DNA of 64,000 nt from Elusimicrobiota bacterium (lineage in GTDB: Bacteria; Elusimicrobiota; Endomicrobiia; Endomicrobiales; Endomicrobiaceae), in the NCBI GenBank assembly GCA_017525905.1, contig JAFXSD010000024.1:62001-126000 (forward strand), written 5' to 3'. Every line of letters starts with the position of its first letter. Within the stretch, counting starts at the first letter, position 1. The position numbers and the translations under genes were made by a program. Under the pieces are notes generated by a model. The model was not told where the DNA came from and ran no database searches. It was given only the letters and a program-made list of their open reading frames with translations. Shown one piece after another: positions 47,064-55,616 of this stretch.

Positions 47064-48446
47064 ATGAAAAAAATATTTAGTTTGTTTTTAACACTATTAT
47101 TTAGTGCAAATGTTTTTGCGGGCGACTATTCCAAAAATAATCCCATGAATGCAAAACTGTTTGCGGAAATACAACAAAAAAGCGGAACCAAAATAACAAT
47201 AAAAGAAGCCGTAAAAATGGCCTTGAAAGACAGTTATCAAGTTTATTCGGCAACAAAGATGAAAGAAATAAGCGATGAAGTTTACAATCAAATGAAATCA
47301 TCTTATTATCCTTATGTGGATTTTAATGCAAGTTATAACAGAGCTATATTAAGGGCAAAAACATTAAATCCTCAAGAAGATAAAATGGTGGAAGCTACAC
47401 CCGTAAATAATACATATACCGCACAATTGCAAGCAAACTGGGTTTTGTGGACCGGCGGTAAAGTAAAGAACACAAAGGAATCCGGAAGATTGCAGGCGGA
47501 AAGTGCAGAATATAAATTAAAGGATGCAAAGACTGCTGTTGCCAAACAGGTTACTCAGTTTTGTTATTTAATAATTTATGCATCAGCACTCGTTCATGTT
47601 CAAGAAACTTATTTGGATATAGCAAAACAACATCTGAAAGAAACAAAAGCAAGATATAAACAGGGCTTGTCGAGCAATTTGGATGTTATGACTCAAGAAG
47701 TCAGAGTTAACAATATCGTTCCGCAGGTTTTACAAGCGAAAAAAAATGTTGAACTTGCAACTTTACACTTAAGACAAATATTGGACAAAGATCCGGAAAT
47801 GCCAATATACTTAACTTGGACGGAAGATGATTTAGCTCTTCCGAATACTAAAGATCTTCAGCAATTATATAACATGGCTTATGAACAAAGACCGGAACTT
47901 ATAGTATCTAAATTGGCTGTTGATATTGCAGAAACAAATTATAAGTTGGCAAAAGCGGATCATTACCCTAACCTTTCGGCTTACGGAAACTATGGCTATA
48001 ACGGTTATACAATAGACGGATTACCGGATGGAGATCATTATTATTGGGGATCAAATGTAGGCTTACAATTTTCAATGCCTATATTTAAAGGATTTTCTGT
48101 AAGTTCTCAAGTAAAGCAAAAAGAAATATATTACGAAAATGCAAAAGCAAGTTATGAAAATTTAAAGAAAAACATAAGAATACAGGTAAAAGAAGCTTGG
48201 CTCAGTTTGGAAGAGGCAAAAAAGAGAATAGAATCTACAAAAGGTGTTGTAGAACAGGCGCAAGAGAATTTGAACTCAAAAATGTTGAGATATAGAAACG
48301 GATTAATAAGTCAATTAGAGTTAAATGATGCAATATCGGATTTGAACGATTCCAATTTAACTTTTGTTCAAGCCGTATATGATGCACATGTAGCTTTATC
48401 AAACTTAAATCATGCCGTAGGAATGGAGACAGAAAATTATGAATAA
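47064..48446 (+). CDS. TolC family outer-membrane efflux protein
   Basis: This 460-residue protein has a signal peptide (cleavage near NVFA-GDYS) and the two-repeat TolC layout: long helical hairpins (for example residues 155-215 and 360-440) alternating with short beta strands that form the barrel. TolC proteins form trimeric ducts through the outer membrane and periplasm. ATG 47064 follows AGGA by nine bases. The 3' end overlaps the next gene by eight bases, which couples their translation. E. coli TolC is a little longer (493 with signal). Confidence 0.92.
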   Translation: MKKIFSLFLTLLFSANVFAGDYSKNNPMNAKLFAEIQQKSGTKITIKEAVKMALKDSYQVYSATKMKEISDEVYNQMKSSYYPYVDFNASYNRAILRAKTLNPQEDKMVEATPVNNTYTAQLQANWVLWTGGKVKNTKESGRLQAESAEYKLKDAKTAVAKQVTQFCYLIIYASALVHVQETYLDIAKQHLKETKARYKQGLSSNLDVMTQEVRVNNIVPQVLQAKKNVELATLHLRQILDKDPEMPIYLTWTEDDLALPNTKDLQQLYNMAYEQRPELIVSKLAVDIAETNYKLAKADHYPNLSAYGNYGYNGYTIDGLPDGDHYYWGSNVGLQFSMPIFKGFSVSSQVKQKEIYYENAKASYENLKKNIRIQVKEAWLSLEEAKKRIESTKGVVEQAQENLNSKMLRYRNGLISQLELNDAISDLNDSNLTFVQAVYDAHVALSNLNHAVGMETENYE

Positions 48447-49374
48447 AGGATTAGGTAGAAATAACTCAAAAGAAGGGAAATTAGTAACTATACTTGTATG
48501 GGGCTTAATATTATTTATTGCCGCATACATCATTTACATATTTTTTATAAAAAAAGATGAATCGCTTGTTTTGAACGATGTTTCAAAAGACGTTTTTATC
48601 GTTAAAACAGAAACAGTTCAAACAAGAGATTTGAAACACCAATTAATAACTTCCGGCAGTATTAAAGCATTGGAAGAAGCTGTGATATATCCGAGAATTA
48701 ATGGAAAATTACAAAGAAATCTTCTGAGAGAAGGCGATAATGTAAGAAAAGGGCAAACAATATCTTTAATAGACAGGGATGAGGTAGGTGCGAAATATGA
48801 ACCTGTGGTTGTTCCTTCTACATTAGCCGGAGTAGTTGCCAAAATTTACAGAGATCCCGGTGAAAATGTTACCACTCAAACACCTATTGCCTCTGTTGTT
48901 AATCAATCCGTTTTAAGAATAAAAGTTGATGTTCCCGAAAGATATGTGGGTGAAATTTATAAAGGTCAATTAGCAAATCTTTCCGTTGACGCATATCCCG
49001 ATCAGAAATTTGAAGCAAAACTTGATGTTATAAGTCCGGTAGTCGATTCTTTAAGCAGAAGTGTTGCTGTGGAATTTAGGGCAAATAATACAAAGAATTT
49101 ATTGAAGTCCGGTATGTTTGCAAGGGTAGATATTTCTTTAAAAGAAGTAAAAAATGTTTTATCTGTTTCTAAAAAAAGTGTTTATGAAGATGAAGAAGGT
49201 AAAAATTTTGTTTTGGTTCCTTCAGAAGATAAAGAAACAGCTGTCAGAAAAGATGTAACCGTTAAATTTAAAAATAATAATAATTGGCAAATTGAAGGTC
49301 TTAACGAAGGTGACGAAATTTTGGAATTTGTTTACGGTATTAAAGACGGCAGTAAGATAGAGATACAAAAGTAG
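48439..49374 (+). CDS. RND efflux membrane fusion protein (AcrA/HlyD family)
   Basis: A 311-residue periplasmic adaptor with one N-terminal membrane helix (about 18-36) instead of a lipobox. The lipoyl-like halves are visible as GSIKALEEAVIYPRINGKL and STLAGVVAKIYRDPGENV, but the helical hairpin between them is very short, making the protein smaller than AcrA (397). The beta-barrel and membrane-proximal domains follow. It joins the RND pump to the TolC duct. It overlaps the tolC-like gene and is 10 bases from the pump gene. Confidence 0.91.
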   Translation: MNKGLGRNNSKEGKLVTILVWGLILFIAAYIIYIFFIKKDESLVLNDVSKDVFIVKTETVQTRDLKHQLITSGSIKALEEAVIYPRINGKLQRNLLREGDNVRKGQTISLIDRDEVGAKYEPVVVPSTLAGVVAKIYRDPGENVTTQTPIASVVNQSVLRIKVDVPERYVGEIYKGQLANLSVDAYPDQKFEAKLDVISPVVDSLSRSVAVEFRANNTKNLLKSGMFARVDISLKEVKNVLSVSKKSVYEDEEGKNFVLVPSEDKETAVRKDVTVKFKNNNNWQIEGLNEGDEILEFVYGIKDGSKIEIQK

Positions 49375-49384
49375 GAGCGAAAAT

Positions 49385-52300
49385 ATGCAAGAAAATCAAA
49401 CAGAGAAAAAACATAGCGGATTGGCCGCATTTTTTATACACAGGCCGGTTCTTACCATAATGGTAAGCGTTTCATTAATGATACTCGGACTCATGGGATA
49501 TTTGAATATGGGTGTAAGTTTGTATCCGAGTATGGATATTCCTGCAACTCTTGTTCAAACTGTTTTACCGGGTGCAAGTCCCGAAGAAGTGGAAACTTCC
49601 GTAACCAAATATATTGAAGAAGCGGTCAACGAAATTTCAGGGGTTGATGAAATCTCGGCATTTAATTTGGAGAGTGTTTCAATTATTTTTGTTGAGTTTG
49701 AAATGGATAAAAATCCTGATGTCGGTATTCAGGAAGTTAGAGATAAAATCGAACAAGTTAAATCGAACTTTCCGGATGGTACGGAATCTCCCGTAGTTTT
49801 GAAACTTGATATGGATGCTGCAGCCGTATTAAATGTTGTTGTTACCGGTAACAGAGACATAATAGAACTTACCGAACTTGCAAAGAAAAAAGTTAAAGAA
49901 GTTATAGAAAACTCATCGGGAGTAGGTTCGGTTAGTATTGTAGGCGGCAGAGAAAGAGAAATACATGTTACATTAGATCCGTTGAAACTTTATTCTTTAC
50001 AAATCCCTATAACAAGCGTAACATCGGCTTTAGCCCAACAAAACTTTGAAATTCCGGGCGGTAAAGTAGAACAAAATCACAATTCTTACAGTTTAAGAAT
50101 TTTGGGTAGAATTCCTTCCGTAGAAGATTTTAAAAATATATTTGTTGCCACGAAAAATGGTGTTCCCATAAAACTTTCCGATGTTGCAACTGTTGAAGAC
50201 AGCGGTGAATACGAACAGCAAAGTACAAGATTGGATGGTCAAAGATGTGTAACTTTGGAAATAAAAAAACAGAGCGGTTCAAATACTTTAAAAGTTATAG
50301 ATGGTGTTAAAGAGAAAATTAAAATGATAGAACAAACTCTTCCGCCTGATATGAAAATCGTTGTAATGTCAGATCAAAGCGGTTCTATCAGAGCATCCGT
50401 TAATACGGTGTTGGAGCATCTTTTCTTAGGTGCAATTTTGGCAGGTATAATGGTGCTTGTGTTTATGGGATCGTTAAGATCAACATTTATAGCTTTCTTA
50501 GCCATTCCTATATCTGTAGTGGGTGCTTTCATATTTATGAGTATTAAAGGTTTTACATTAAATAGTATAACATTGCTGGGTTTAACTGTTGCTGTGGGTA
50601 TTGTTATCGATGATGCTATCGTTATGCTTGAAAATATTTACAGACACATGGAAAAATATAATAAGACACCTGTTCAGGCTGCAGTTGACGGTTCAAAAGA
50701 AATTACCGCAACAATTATAGCTACGACACTTGCTATTCTTGTTATATTTTTACCTCTTGCATATATGGGTGGTATGGTAGGTAGAGTTTTAAGCAGTTAT
50801 GGTTGGACCGTTGTTTTTGCTATAGCTCTTTCGGGTATTGTTGCATTAACATTAACTCCGATGTTATGTTCGAAAATGTTGGTAAAAGCAAATAAAAGAA
50901 GCAAAATAGATAAAATGGTAAACATTATTAATATGTCTTTGGTAAAAAGATATATACCTATGCTTAACTGGTCTATACATCATAAATTGATAATGGTTAT
51001 TCTTTCAATTATAATTCTTGTTGCAGGTGTTGTGACAATAGCAAAATTAGGTGGAGATTTTTTCCCTGTTGAAGATACGGGAAAAGTTCAGGTTCAAGTT
51101 AAAGCCGAAGAAGGAACAAGCTATACGGACATGATACAAATTTTAGCACAAATAGAAGAAGATGTAAGAAGGCTACCTTATATAAAAAGTGTGTTGAATG
51201 TTACGGGTAAAGGCGCAGACGGTTTAAGTTCTTTTTCAAGTTCTGCACCGACAAATAAAGGTTACTTGGAAATAGAATTGGAAGACAGAGAACAAAGAAA
51301 AAGAATAGAAACTACAAAATATGTTGAAAGTATAAGACAAATTTTATCAAAATATGACGGTCTTAAAATTACGGTTCTTGTAAAAAGTGACGGTCCGGGT
51401 TCAGGTAATAAAGATACTCAGCTTAGTTTGTTGGGACCGGATTTAAATAAATTAATGGAATATGCTAATGCAACAGCGGCAACATTATCTAAAGATTCAA
51501 GATTTAGAGATGTGGATTTATCCGTAGATTTAGCAAAGCCGGAATATAGAGTAGTTATAAACAGAGATAAAGCAAATAGTTTGGGTGTTAATGTTACGGC
51601 TGTTGCTGCGGCACTTAGAACAATGGTTGGCGGGGAAGATGATATTACAAAATATAAAGAAGGCGATGAATTGTACGAAGTAAGAGTAAGAGTTGCAGAA
51701 CAATACAGAAATACAAAAGAATCTATTTCGGCGCTTATGATACCGGCAATTATTGACGGCCAAAGCACAGTTATAAGACTTGACAGTATCGCAGATATCG
51801 AAGAAGGTTTCGGGCCAAGCCAAATTAACAGAAAAGCGAGACAAAGAGAAGTAAGAGTTGAAGCTAACTTGAACGGAATCGATACAATGTCTGCAACAAA
51901 AATAATGCAAAATGCTTTCCTTTCTTTAAATCCTGAAATCGGTTATTCCGTTGCACAAAGCGGACAAGCAAAAGAAATGATGAAGATGATGGTTTCTTTC
52001 TTATTTGCTTTTGTGTTGGCATTTATATTTAAGTATATTGTTCTTTGTTCCTTGATGGAAAGATTTACTCATCCTGTAGCAATTATCGTAAGTTTACCGT
52101 TAACAATACCTTTTGCCGCATTTTCGCTGTTGATAGCACATCAAACATTAAATATTTTTACTTTGCTCGGTATGTTTATGTTGGTCGGAGTTGTAAGTAA
52201 AAATGCTATTTTGCAGACCGATTATACAAACCAGCTAAGAGCAAGGGGATACGGCAGAACAAATGCTATCCTTCAAGCAAACAAAGTAAGATTAAGACCT

Positions 52301-52567
52301 ATTTTGATGACGACATTAACACTTGTTGTTTCCATGATACCTATGTTAATATCTAACGGAGAAGGAGCAGATGTTAGAAGAGGATTGGCTATCGTTATTG
52401 TCGGCGGACAGTTATTATCGCTTCTTGTTACATTGCTTATGACACCTGTAACATACATTATTGTTGATTCTATCGGTGATTGGTTTAAACATAAAGTTTC
52501 GGGAACTCCGATACCGGAAGATAAAGATAAAGAAGTTATATTGGAAGAAGTTCCTGAAAAATATTAA
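49385..52567 (+). CDS. RND family efflux transporter (AcrB/HAE1 type)
   Basis: The 1,060-residue protein has the AcrB plan: twelve membrane helices and two large periplasmic porter/docking loops. Helix 4 carries the proton-relay pair in GIVIDDAIVMLENIYRH, and helix 10 has the matching Lys in GVVSKNAIL. It is close in length to AcrB (1,049). Such pumps exchange protons for hydrophobic drugs, detergents or lipids taken from the periplasm. An AGGAG box precedes its ATG and a strong terminator follows, so it is the last gene of the TetR-controlled operon. Confidence 0.96.
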   Translation: MQENQTEKKHSGLAAFFIHRPVLTIMVSVSLMILGLMGYLNMGVSLYPSMDIPATLVQTVLPGASPEEVETSVTKYIEEAVNEISGVDEISAFNLESVSIIFVEFEMDKNPDVGIQEVRDKIEQVKSNFPDGTESPVVLKLDMDAAAVLNVVVTGNRDIIELTELAKKKVKEVIENSSGVGSVSIVGGREREIHVTLDPLKLYSLQIPITSVTSALAQQNFEIPGGKVEQNHNSYSLRILGRIPSVEDFKNIFVATKNGVPIKLSDVATVEDSGEYEQQSTRLDGQRCVTLEIKKQSGSNTLKVIDGVKEKIKMIEQTLPPDMKIVVMSDQSGSIRASVNTVLEHLFLGAILAGIMVLVFMGSLRSTFIAFLAIPISVVGAFIFMSIKGFTLNSITLLGLTVAVGIVIDDAIVMLENIYRHMEKYNKTPVQAAVDGSKEITATIIATTLAILVIFLPLAYMGGMVGRVLSSYGWTVVFAIALSGIVALTLTPMLCSKMLVKANKRSKIDKMVNIINMSLVKRYIPMLNWSIHHKLIMVILSIIILVAGVVTIAKLGGDFFPVEDTGKVQVQVKAEEGTSYTDMIQILAQIEEDVRRLPYIKSVLNVTGKGADGLSSFSSSAPTNKGYLEIELEDREQRKRIETTKYVESIRQILSKYDGLKITVLVKSDGPGSGNKDTQLSLLGPDLNKLMEYANATAATLSKDSRFRDVDLSVDLAKPEYRVVINRDKANSLGVNVTAVAAALRTMVGGEDDITKYKEGDELYEVRVRVAEQYRNTKESISALMIPAIIDGQSTVIRLDSIADIEEGFGPSQINRKARQREVRVEANLNGIDTMSATKIMQNAFLSLNPEIGYSVAQSGQAKEMMKMMVSFLFAFVLAFIFKYIVLCSLMERFTHPVAIIVSLPLTIPFAAFSLLIAHQTLNIFTLLGMFMLVGVVSKNAILQTDYTNQLRARGYGRTNAILQANKVRLRPILMTTLTLVVSMIPMLISNGEGADVRRGLAIVIVGGQLLSLLVTLLMTPVTYIIVDSIGDWFKHKVSGTPIPEDKDKEVILEEVPEKY

Positions 52568-52592
52568 TTATAATTAATATAGTAATATAAAT

Positions 52593-52629
52593 AAAAAAGC
52601 GGAAAGAGTTTTTCTTTTCGCTTTTTTTT
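52593..52629 (+). terminator. Intrinsic terminator of the efflux operon
   Basis: A 14-bp stem (52593-52606 with 52614-52627, one G-T wobble) with a 7-nt loop runs into a T-tract. Because the stem's outer part is A/T runs, it could work in both directions. Confidence 0.88.
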
Positions 52630-52677
52630 GTTGGCATTAAGATCCCGCAGCAACTCTTTATAAATCGGCCTTTTGCC

Positions 52678-52706
52678 TTGCCAAAAAGCATTTCTTTTTG
52701 TAAAAT
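52678..52706 (+). promoter_or_regulatory. Promoter of tRNA-Gln
   Basis: TTGCCA (52678-52683) and TAAAAT (52701-52706) are spaced by 17 bases and end 14 bases before the mature tRNA, with a G-rich segment near the start point, as in many stable-RNA promoters. Confidence 0.65.
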
Positions 52707-52720
52707 ATGCGGAGAGAGTT

Positions 52721-52793
52721 TGCCCGATGGTGTAATTGGTAACACATCTGTCTCTGGAACAGAATAGTCCTGGTTCGAGCCCAGGTCGGGCAG
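52721..52793 (+). tRNA. tRNA-Gln (anticodon CTG)
   Basis: The 73-base cloverleaf has an acceptor stem TGCCCGA/TCGGGCA, a D-arm with GTGTAATTGGTAACAC, an anticodon stem TCTGT/ACAGA enclosing CTCTGGA (anticodon CTG) and a T-arm with GGTTCGAGC. The weak U1-A72 pair is characteristic of bacterial glutamine tRNAs. CCA is not encoded. It has its own promoter and terminator. Confidence 0.96.
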
Positions 52794-52798
52794 TTTTT

Positions 52799-52829
52799 AA
52801 CTCTAATCTTTTAAAGATTAGAGTTTTTA
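52799..52829 (+). terminator. Intrinsic terminator after tRNA-Gln
   Basis: AACTCTAATCTTT (52799-52811) and its exact complement (52813-52825) form a long stem that folds with a small T/A loop and runs into T residues. It lies six bases after the tRNA. Confidence 0.85.
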
Positions 52830-52853
52830 TTTTTTAAAGGACTTTTTTTATAA

Positions 52854-53828
52854 ATGCTTATTTGGGAAAAATTTAGAAAAAATATAATAGATAACAAATT
52901 GGTTGTTTCCGGAGATAAGGTTTTGTTAGCTGTTTCCGGCGGAGCCGATTCTATGGTTATGGCAAGCCTTTTTTCTATGTTGACCAAAGTTTTAAATATA
53001 GAAGTTATTGTCGTCAATTTTAATCATAACTTGAGAAAAGAGTCTGTCAAAGAAGCTAAAATTGTACAAAAATTTATTTCTTCTTTAGGTATGGAATGTA
53101 TTTTAAAAAATTTGAACACAAAAGAATATGCACAAAAAAATGATATATCCGTGGAAACTGCCGGCAGGCAGTTAAGATATTCGGGTCTTGAAGAAATTGC
53201 AAAAAAATATAAATGTAATAAAATTGCTACGGCACACAACATGAATGATAATGCCGAAACGGTTATTATGTGGTTACTTAGAGGTACGGGAACCGAAGGT
53301 CTTACCGGTATTCCTATGGTAAGGAAAATAGATAACGGATTAACGGTAATAAGACCTTTGTTACCCATAACAAGAACTTTAATAGATGATTATGCAAAGA
53401 AAACAAAAATTAAATTTTGTACGGATAAAACAAATTTTAAAAAAGATTATACAAGAAATAAAATAAGATTAACTCTTATTCCTCAACTAAAAAAAATAAA
53501 TCCTTCAGTCATAGAACATATATACAATTTATCTTGTATAGTGAAAAACGAAACAGACTATTTTAGAAATAAGGTCAATTTTTTTATTTCTAAAAATGTA
53601 AAATTTTCCAAGAATAAAATAGTATTAAATTTGAGAAGCTTTTATAAACAAGATAATATATTGAGATATAAAATTTTAAAAGAAATTCTTCCTGATAAAA
53701 AAAGAACAGTTCAATTAAATAATCTTTTTACATGGCTTAAAGATAAAGAATCTAAAAAATATATCCTTTCAAAAAATTGGATTGCAAAAAAATACAGACA
53801 AAATTTATATTTCGATTTTATAAACTAG
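52854..53828 (+). CDS. tilS: tRNA(Ile)-lysidine synthase, short form
   Basis: The PP-loop SGGADSMVM (near residue 28) and the HNLR, AHNMNDNAETV and NKIR motifs identify TilS. It converts C34 of tRNA-Ile(CAU) to lysidine with ATP, so that the tRNA reads AUA and is charged with Ile; AUA codons are abundant in this genome. At 324 residues it lacks the C-terminal domain of E. coli TilS (432), like the short forms known from Aquifex. It starts just after the tRNA-Gln terminator; an AAAGGA box is 12 bases upstream. Its 3' end overlaps the convergent kinase gene by 11 bases. Confidence 0.95.
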   Translation: MLIWEKFRKNIIDNKLVVSGDKVLLAVSGGADSMVMASLFSMLTKVLNIEVIVVNFNHNLRKESVKEAKIVQKFISSLGMECILKNLNTKEYAQKNDISVETAGRQLRYSGLEEIAKKYKCNKIATAHNMNDNAETVIMWLLRGTGTEGLTGIPMVRKIDNGLTVIRPLLPITRTLIDDYAKKTKIKFCTDKTNFKKDYTRNKIRLTLIPQLKKINPSVIEHIYNLSCIVKNETDYFRNKVNFFISKNVKFSKNKIVLNLRSFYKQDNILRYKILKEILPDKKRTVQLNNLFTWLKDKESKKYILSKNWIAKKYRQNLYFDFIN

Positions 53829-54528
53829 AATCTTTTTCTTTTAAAACAGGCAAAGTTACAACTACAGTAGTACCTTTTTCAGGCTCACTTGAAATTTTTA
53901 TATTTCCTTCGTGTAATTCAACTATTTGTAAAGCAACGGTTAAACCCATTCCTACAACTTTGGCAAGTTTTGTTGAAAACATAGGATCAAAACATTTTTC
54001 TAAAGTTGCCGAAGACATCCCTTGTCCGTAATCCGTAACGGAAGTAATAATATTATCTCCTTTTATTTCCATTGATATTGTTATTTTGCCTTTGTTTTTC
54101 ATTGCATCTTTGGCATTTTTTATAATATTCGTAAAAACCTGTTTGACTCTGTCTGGATCCGCATAAACTTGTGCGGAACACAATTGTTGTTCGAACTCTA
54201 TTCCGTCAGTTTTACTGTCTTCGATGGCTTTTAAAATTAATTCTTTTAAATCACAAGGGGACTTTGTAAGTTGTTTTACTCTTGTTCTGTCAAGAATTTC
54301 AACTATCCTGTCGTTAAGAGTAATAACCTCTTTAGACAATAAATCCAACATCTTTTTTTGTGTTTCGGATTCCGGTTTTATCGTTTTTGAAAGATAATAA
54401 GATATGTTCGATAGTCCGCCTACAACATTTTTTAAATCGTGAGAAGCAACAGAAGCAAATTTGGCTAAAACTCTGTTCTTTTCATCATTAAGTTGTTTTT
54501 TTGTGAAACTGTAAGTTTTCTCTTCCAT
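53818..54528 (-). CDS. Soluble sensor histidine kinase without input domain
   Basis: The 236-residue protein consists only of a HisKA dimerisation domain (ASHDLKNVVGGL, phospho-His near residue 30) and a HATPase domain (N-box NIIKNAKDAM, G1 DYGQGMS, G2 VGMGLTVAL). It has no membrane helix and only about 25 residues before the H-box. It resembles the catalytic core of the membrane kinase two genes upstream, sharing NISYxLSK and a T-[KR]-x-x-[QR]-L block, so it looks like a duplicated core. It probably acts on the neighbouring receiver protein, four bases upstream in the same operon. Confidence 0.9.
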   Translation of the reverse strand: MEEKTYSFTKKQLNDEKNRVLAKFASVASHDLKNVVGGLSNISYYLSKTIKPESETQKKMLDLLSKEVITLNDRIVEILDRTRVKQLTKSPCDLKELILKAIEDSKTDGIEFEQQLCSAQVYADPDRVKQVFTNIIKNAKDAMKNKGKITISMEIKGDNIITSVTDYGQGMSSATLEKCFDPMFSTKLAKVVGMGLTVALQIVELHEGNIKISSEPEKGTTVVVTLPVLKEKDSSL

Positions 54529-54532
54529 AAAA

Positions 54533-55606
54533 TTATTTTCCCAAAATTTTATTTATTAAATTTATAACAGACTCTATTTCAAACGGTTTTGTAAGATAAA
54601 AACATCCTTTTTGTTTAACGGATTCCAAATTTTTATCATCGTTTAATATATATACTGCACCGGTATCAGGCATTTGTTTTTGCAGTTTATCGTGGAAATC
54701 CGAAATGTTGGTATCTATTTTAACATTTACTAATGCAACGTCAAAAAAAGAATTACTAAGTTCTTCAAAAAGTTTTTCACAATTAGGATAATGTAATAAA
54801 TGGAATCCTGCTTTCTCTAAGGCATTGTTTAAAGGTTCAAAATCTTCATTGTCCATATTTACCATCGCAATATTTAGCTTTCTTTTTTCTTTTCCGAGTA
54901 TAGTAAACACTTCTTTTATATTTATGTGCTTTTCAAAGAAAATTGCCGGAGTTATTTTTTCTACATTCGTAATAAAAGAGTTGTTTTTTTCTTTTTCTAT
55001 AATAATTGTTTTTATATCTTTGCCGAACAATTCTTTAAGTTTTTTCAATATGTTTTCTGTTTGTGTCTCGGCTTCTTGGGAATTAACGGAAATAATCAAA
55101 ATATCCGGTTTGTGTTTGAACATAAAATCTATTTTTTCGGAATCTATTTCGCTTGATGCAACATTTAAGCCGCAATTTTTTAAAGAGTTTAGAAATCTTT
55201 GATTAATATTTTCGTTTTTATCTATTACGACGGCAAAAGGTCTTGTTGTTATATCTTTTATTGTTGATAAAACGGTTTCTATTTCAAAAGGCTTGCTTAA
55301 ACAGGCAAAAGCTCCCGTATTTAAAGCATCTATAATCAAATCATTAAGAGCATAAGCTGTCATCATTACACCTATGATATCGGGTTTAATTTTCTTTATT
55401 TCTTTGAATGTTTCATTTCCCGTTATTCCGGGCATTCTTATATCCGAAAACAAAATATCAAAGTTTTCTTTTTTTGCGAGTTCTATTGCTTTATAACCGT
55501 CTTCTGCGGTTTTTACTTCATAACCTTCAAGTTCAAGTATACTTGCCAACGAAAATCTCAAAGAATCTTCATCGTCAACAATTAAAATTTTTAATTTATC
55601 AGTCAT
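54533..55606 (-). CDS. Triple-receiver response regulator with two degenerate receivers, no output domain
   Basis: The 357-residue protein begins with a complete receiver: acidic pair DDED (11-14), phospho-acceptor Asp55 in FSDIRMPG, the Thr of MMTAYA and Lys in CLSKPFE. Two more receiver-like segments follow. The middle one (about 123-235) has lost most of the acidic pocket. The third (about 242-355) keeps a TKPFEIES end, while its acceptor site reads ALVNVKID. There is no DNA-binding or enzyme domain. It may be a phosphate relay or a docking scaffold between the two flanking kinases. Spacing of 4 and 10 bases shows a tight operon. Confidence 0.88.
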   Translation of the reverse strand: MTDKLKILIVDDEDSLRFSLASILELEGYEVKTAEDGYKAIELAKKENFDILFSDIRMPGITGNETFKEIKKIKPDIIGVMMTAYALNDLIIDALNTGAFACLSKPFEIETVLSTIKDITTRPFAVVIDKNENINQRFLNSLKNCGLNVASSEIDSEKIDFMFKHKPDILIISVNSQEAETQTENILKKLKELFGKDIKTIIIEKEKNNSFITNVEKITPAIFFEKHINIKEVFTILGKEKRKLNIAMVNMDNEDFEPLNNALEKAGFHLLHYPNCEKLFEELSNSFFDVALVNVKIDTNISDFHDKLQKQMPDTGAVYILNDDKNLESVKQKGCFYLTKPFEIESVINLINKILGK

Positions 55607-55616
55607 AAAAATCTCC